This document shows positions 63,889 through 64,000 of a DNA stretch of 64,000 bases, one piece after another. The translations under genes and the position numbers were made by a program. Each line of letters begins with the position of its first letter. Position 1 is the first letter of the stretch. Where the stretch lies: positions 4,718,501 through 4,782,500 of the forward strand of contig NZ_CP044543.1 in assembly GCF_008932115.1 (NCBI RefSeq). Reading direction: 5' to 3'. The stretch is from Bradyrhizobium betae (GTDB lineage Bacteria > Pseudomonadota > Alphaproteobacteria > Rhizobiales > Xanthobacteraceae). The notes beneath the pieces are model-generated. The model worked only from the letters and a program-made list of their open reading frames with translations, did not search any database and was not told the origin of the DNA.

Positions 63889-64000
63889 TCAGCTTTCCGG
63901 AACGAGGAAGATCGCGGCGAGAGGCGGAATGGTGAGGCGAAGCTCGGGCGGCTTGCCGTCAACGGCATGCACCTCGCCGATGTTCCCGACATTGGTGCCG
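63889..64000 (-). CDS. glgB: 1,4-alpha-glucan branching enzyme GlgB, C-terminal part (runs off the window)
   Basis: Only the last 36 codons are in the window: [20 protein letters not shown] followed by [14 protein letters not shown] and TGA at 63889. This matches the C-terminal beta domain end of GlgB (GN-GGV..., LPPLAALFLVPE). It sits three bases before the glgX start in the same operon. Confidence 0.7.
   Translation of the reverse strand, partial: GTNVGNIGEVHAVDGKPPELRLTIPPLAAIFLVPES

Overview
The window reads as chromosome of an alphaproteobacterium of the Bradyrhizobium type. It has high GC and densely packed genes, many solute-binding-protein transporters beside catabolic enzymes, an FlgK/FlgL flagellar pair, Ku with a PE-LIG-POL LigD, a TreY-TreZ-GlgX-GlgB block, and short palindromic intergenic repeats like those common in that genus. 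The genus is inferred from gene content, not from a marker gene. I saw no rRNA, tRNA, CRISPR array, transposase or phage gene.

Layout. 0-5.7 kb: an MHS-type transporter, a type-B carboxylesterase and a GMC oxidoreductase, then a lone metallophosphatase. 5.7-17.5 kb: a polar amino acid ABC transporter (minus) divergent from a run of amino/oxo-acid enzymes (hydroxyacid dehydrogenase, RidA, aminotransferase, ThDP enzyme, DadA-type oxidase, Asp/Glu racemase homologue), a GntR/FCD regulator, a split ThDP decarboxylase and an SDR. 17.6-19.6 kb: an IclR regulator beside a deletion scar that removed the 5' parts of two divergent genes, a flavoprotein and an amidase. 19.6-24.3 kb: LysR and a divergent Bug-SDR-hydrolase-FAH operon in which two enzymes lack the usual catalytic residues. 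24.3-34.8 kb: a CaiB/MaoC/CoA-ester-lyase/IclR operon divergent from a TRAP transporter, acyl-CoA dehydrogenase, acyl-CoA ligase (frameshifted at its 5' end) and CoA-transferase-like gene, probably uptake and CoA-dependent breakdown of an organic acid. 34.8-38.7 kb: flagellar genes (FlgN-like, FlgK, FlgL). 38.7-40.9 kb: an acyl-CoA ligase and upp. 41.0-44.0 kb: a poorly characterised minus-strand block of small membrane proteins, two paralogous proteins with an FIGRN...WVA...GGLF core, and a DapA paralogue without its Schiff-base lysine. 44.5-52.7 kb: kdpFABCDE with two extra tiny ORFs around kdpF. 52.8-56.5 kb: ku and ligD, convergently arranged around the kdp end. 56.6-57.3 kb: a DUF3309-like small protein and a PHA-system protein. 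57.3-64 kb: treY, treZ, glgX and the 3' end of glgB (minus).

Most interesting signal. A direct repeat, YTTATG-N5-CCTATA, occurs three times: upstream of the kdp operon (44302-44318) and, correctly oriented, upstream of both halves of the uncharacterised block (44068-44084 and 41978-41994). Its half-sites and 5-bp spacer resemble the known E. coli KdpE site. I infer that the small-protein/FIGRN/DapA-like block is an undescribed part of the potassium-limitation (Kdp) response in this organism.
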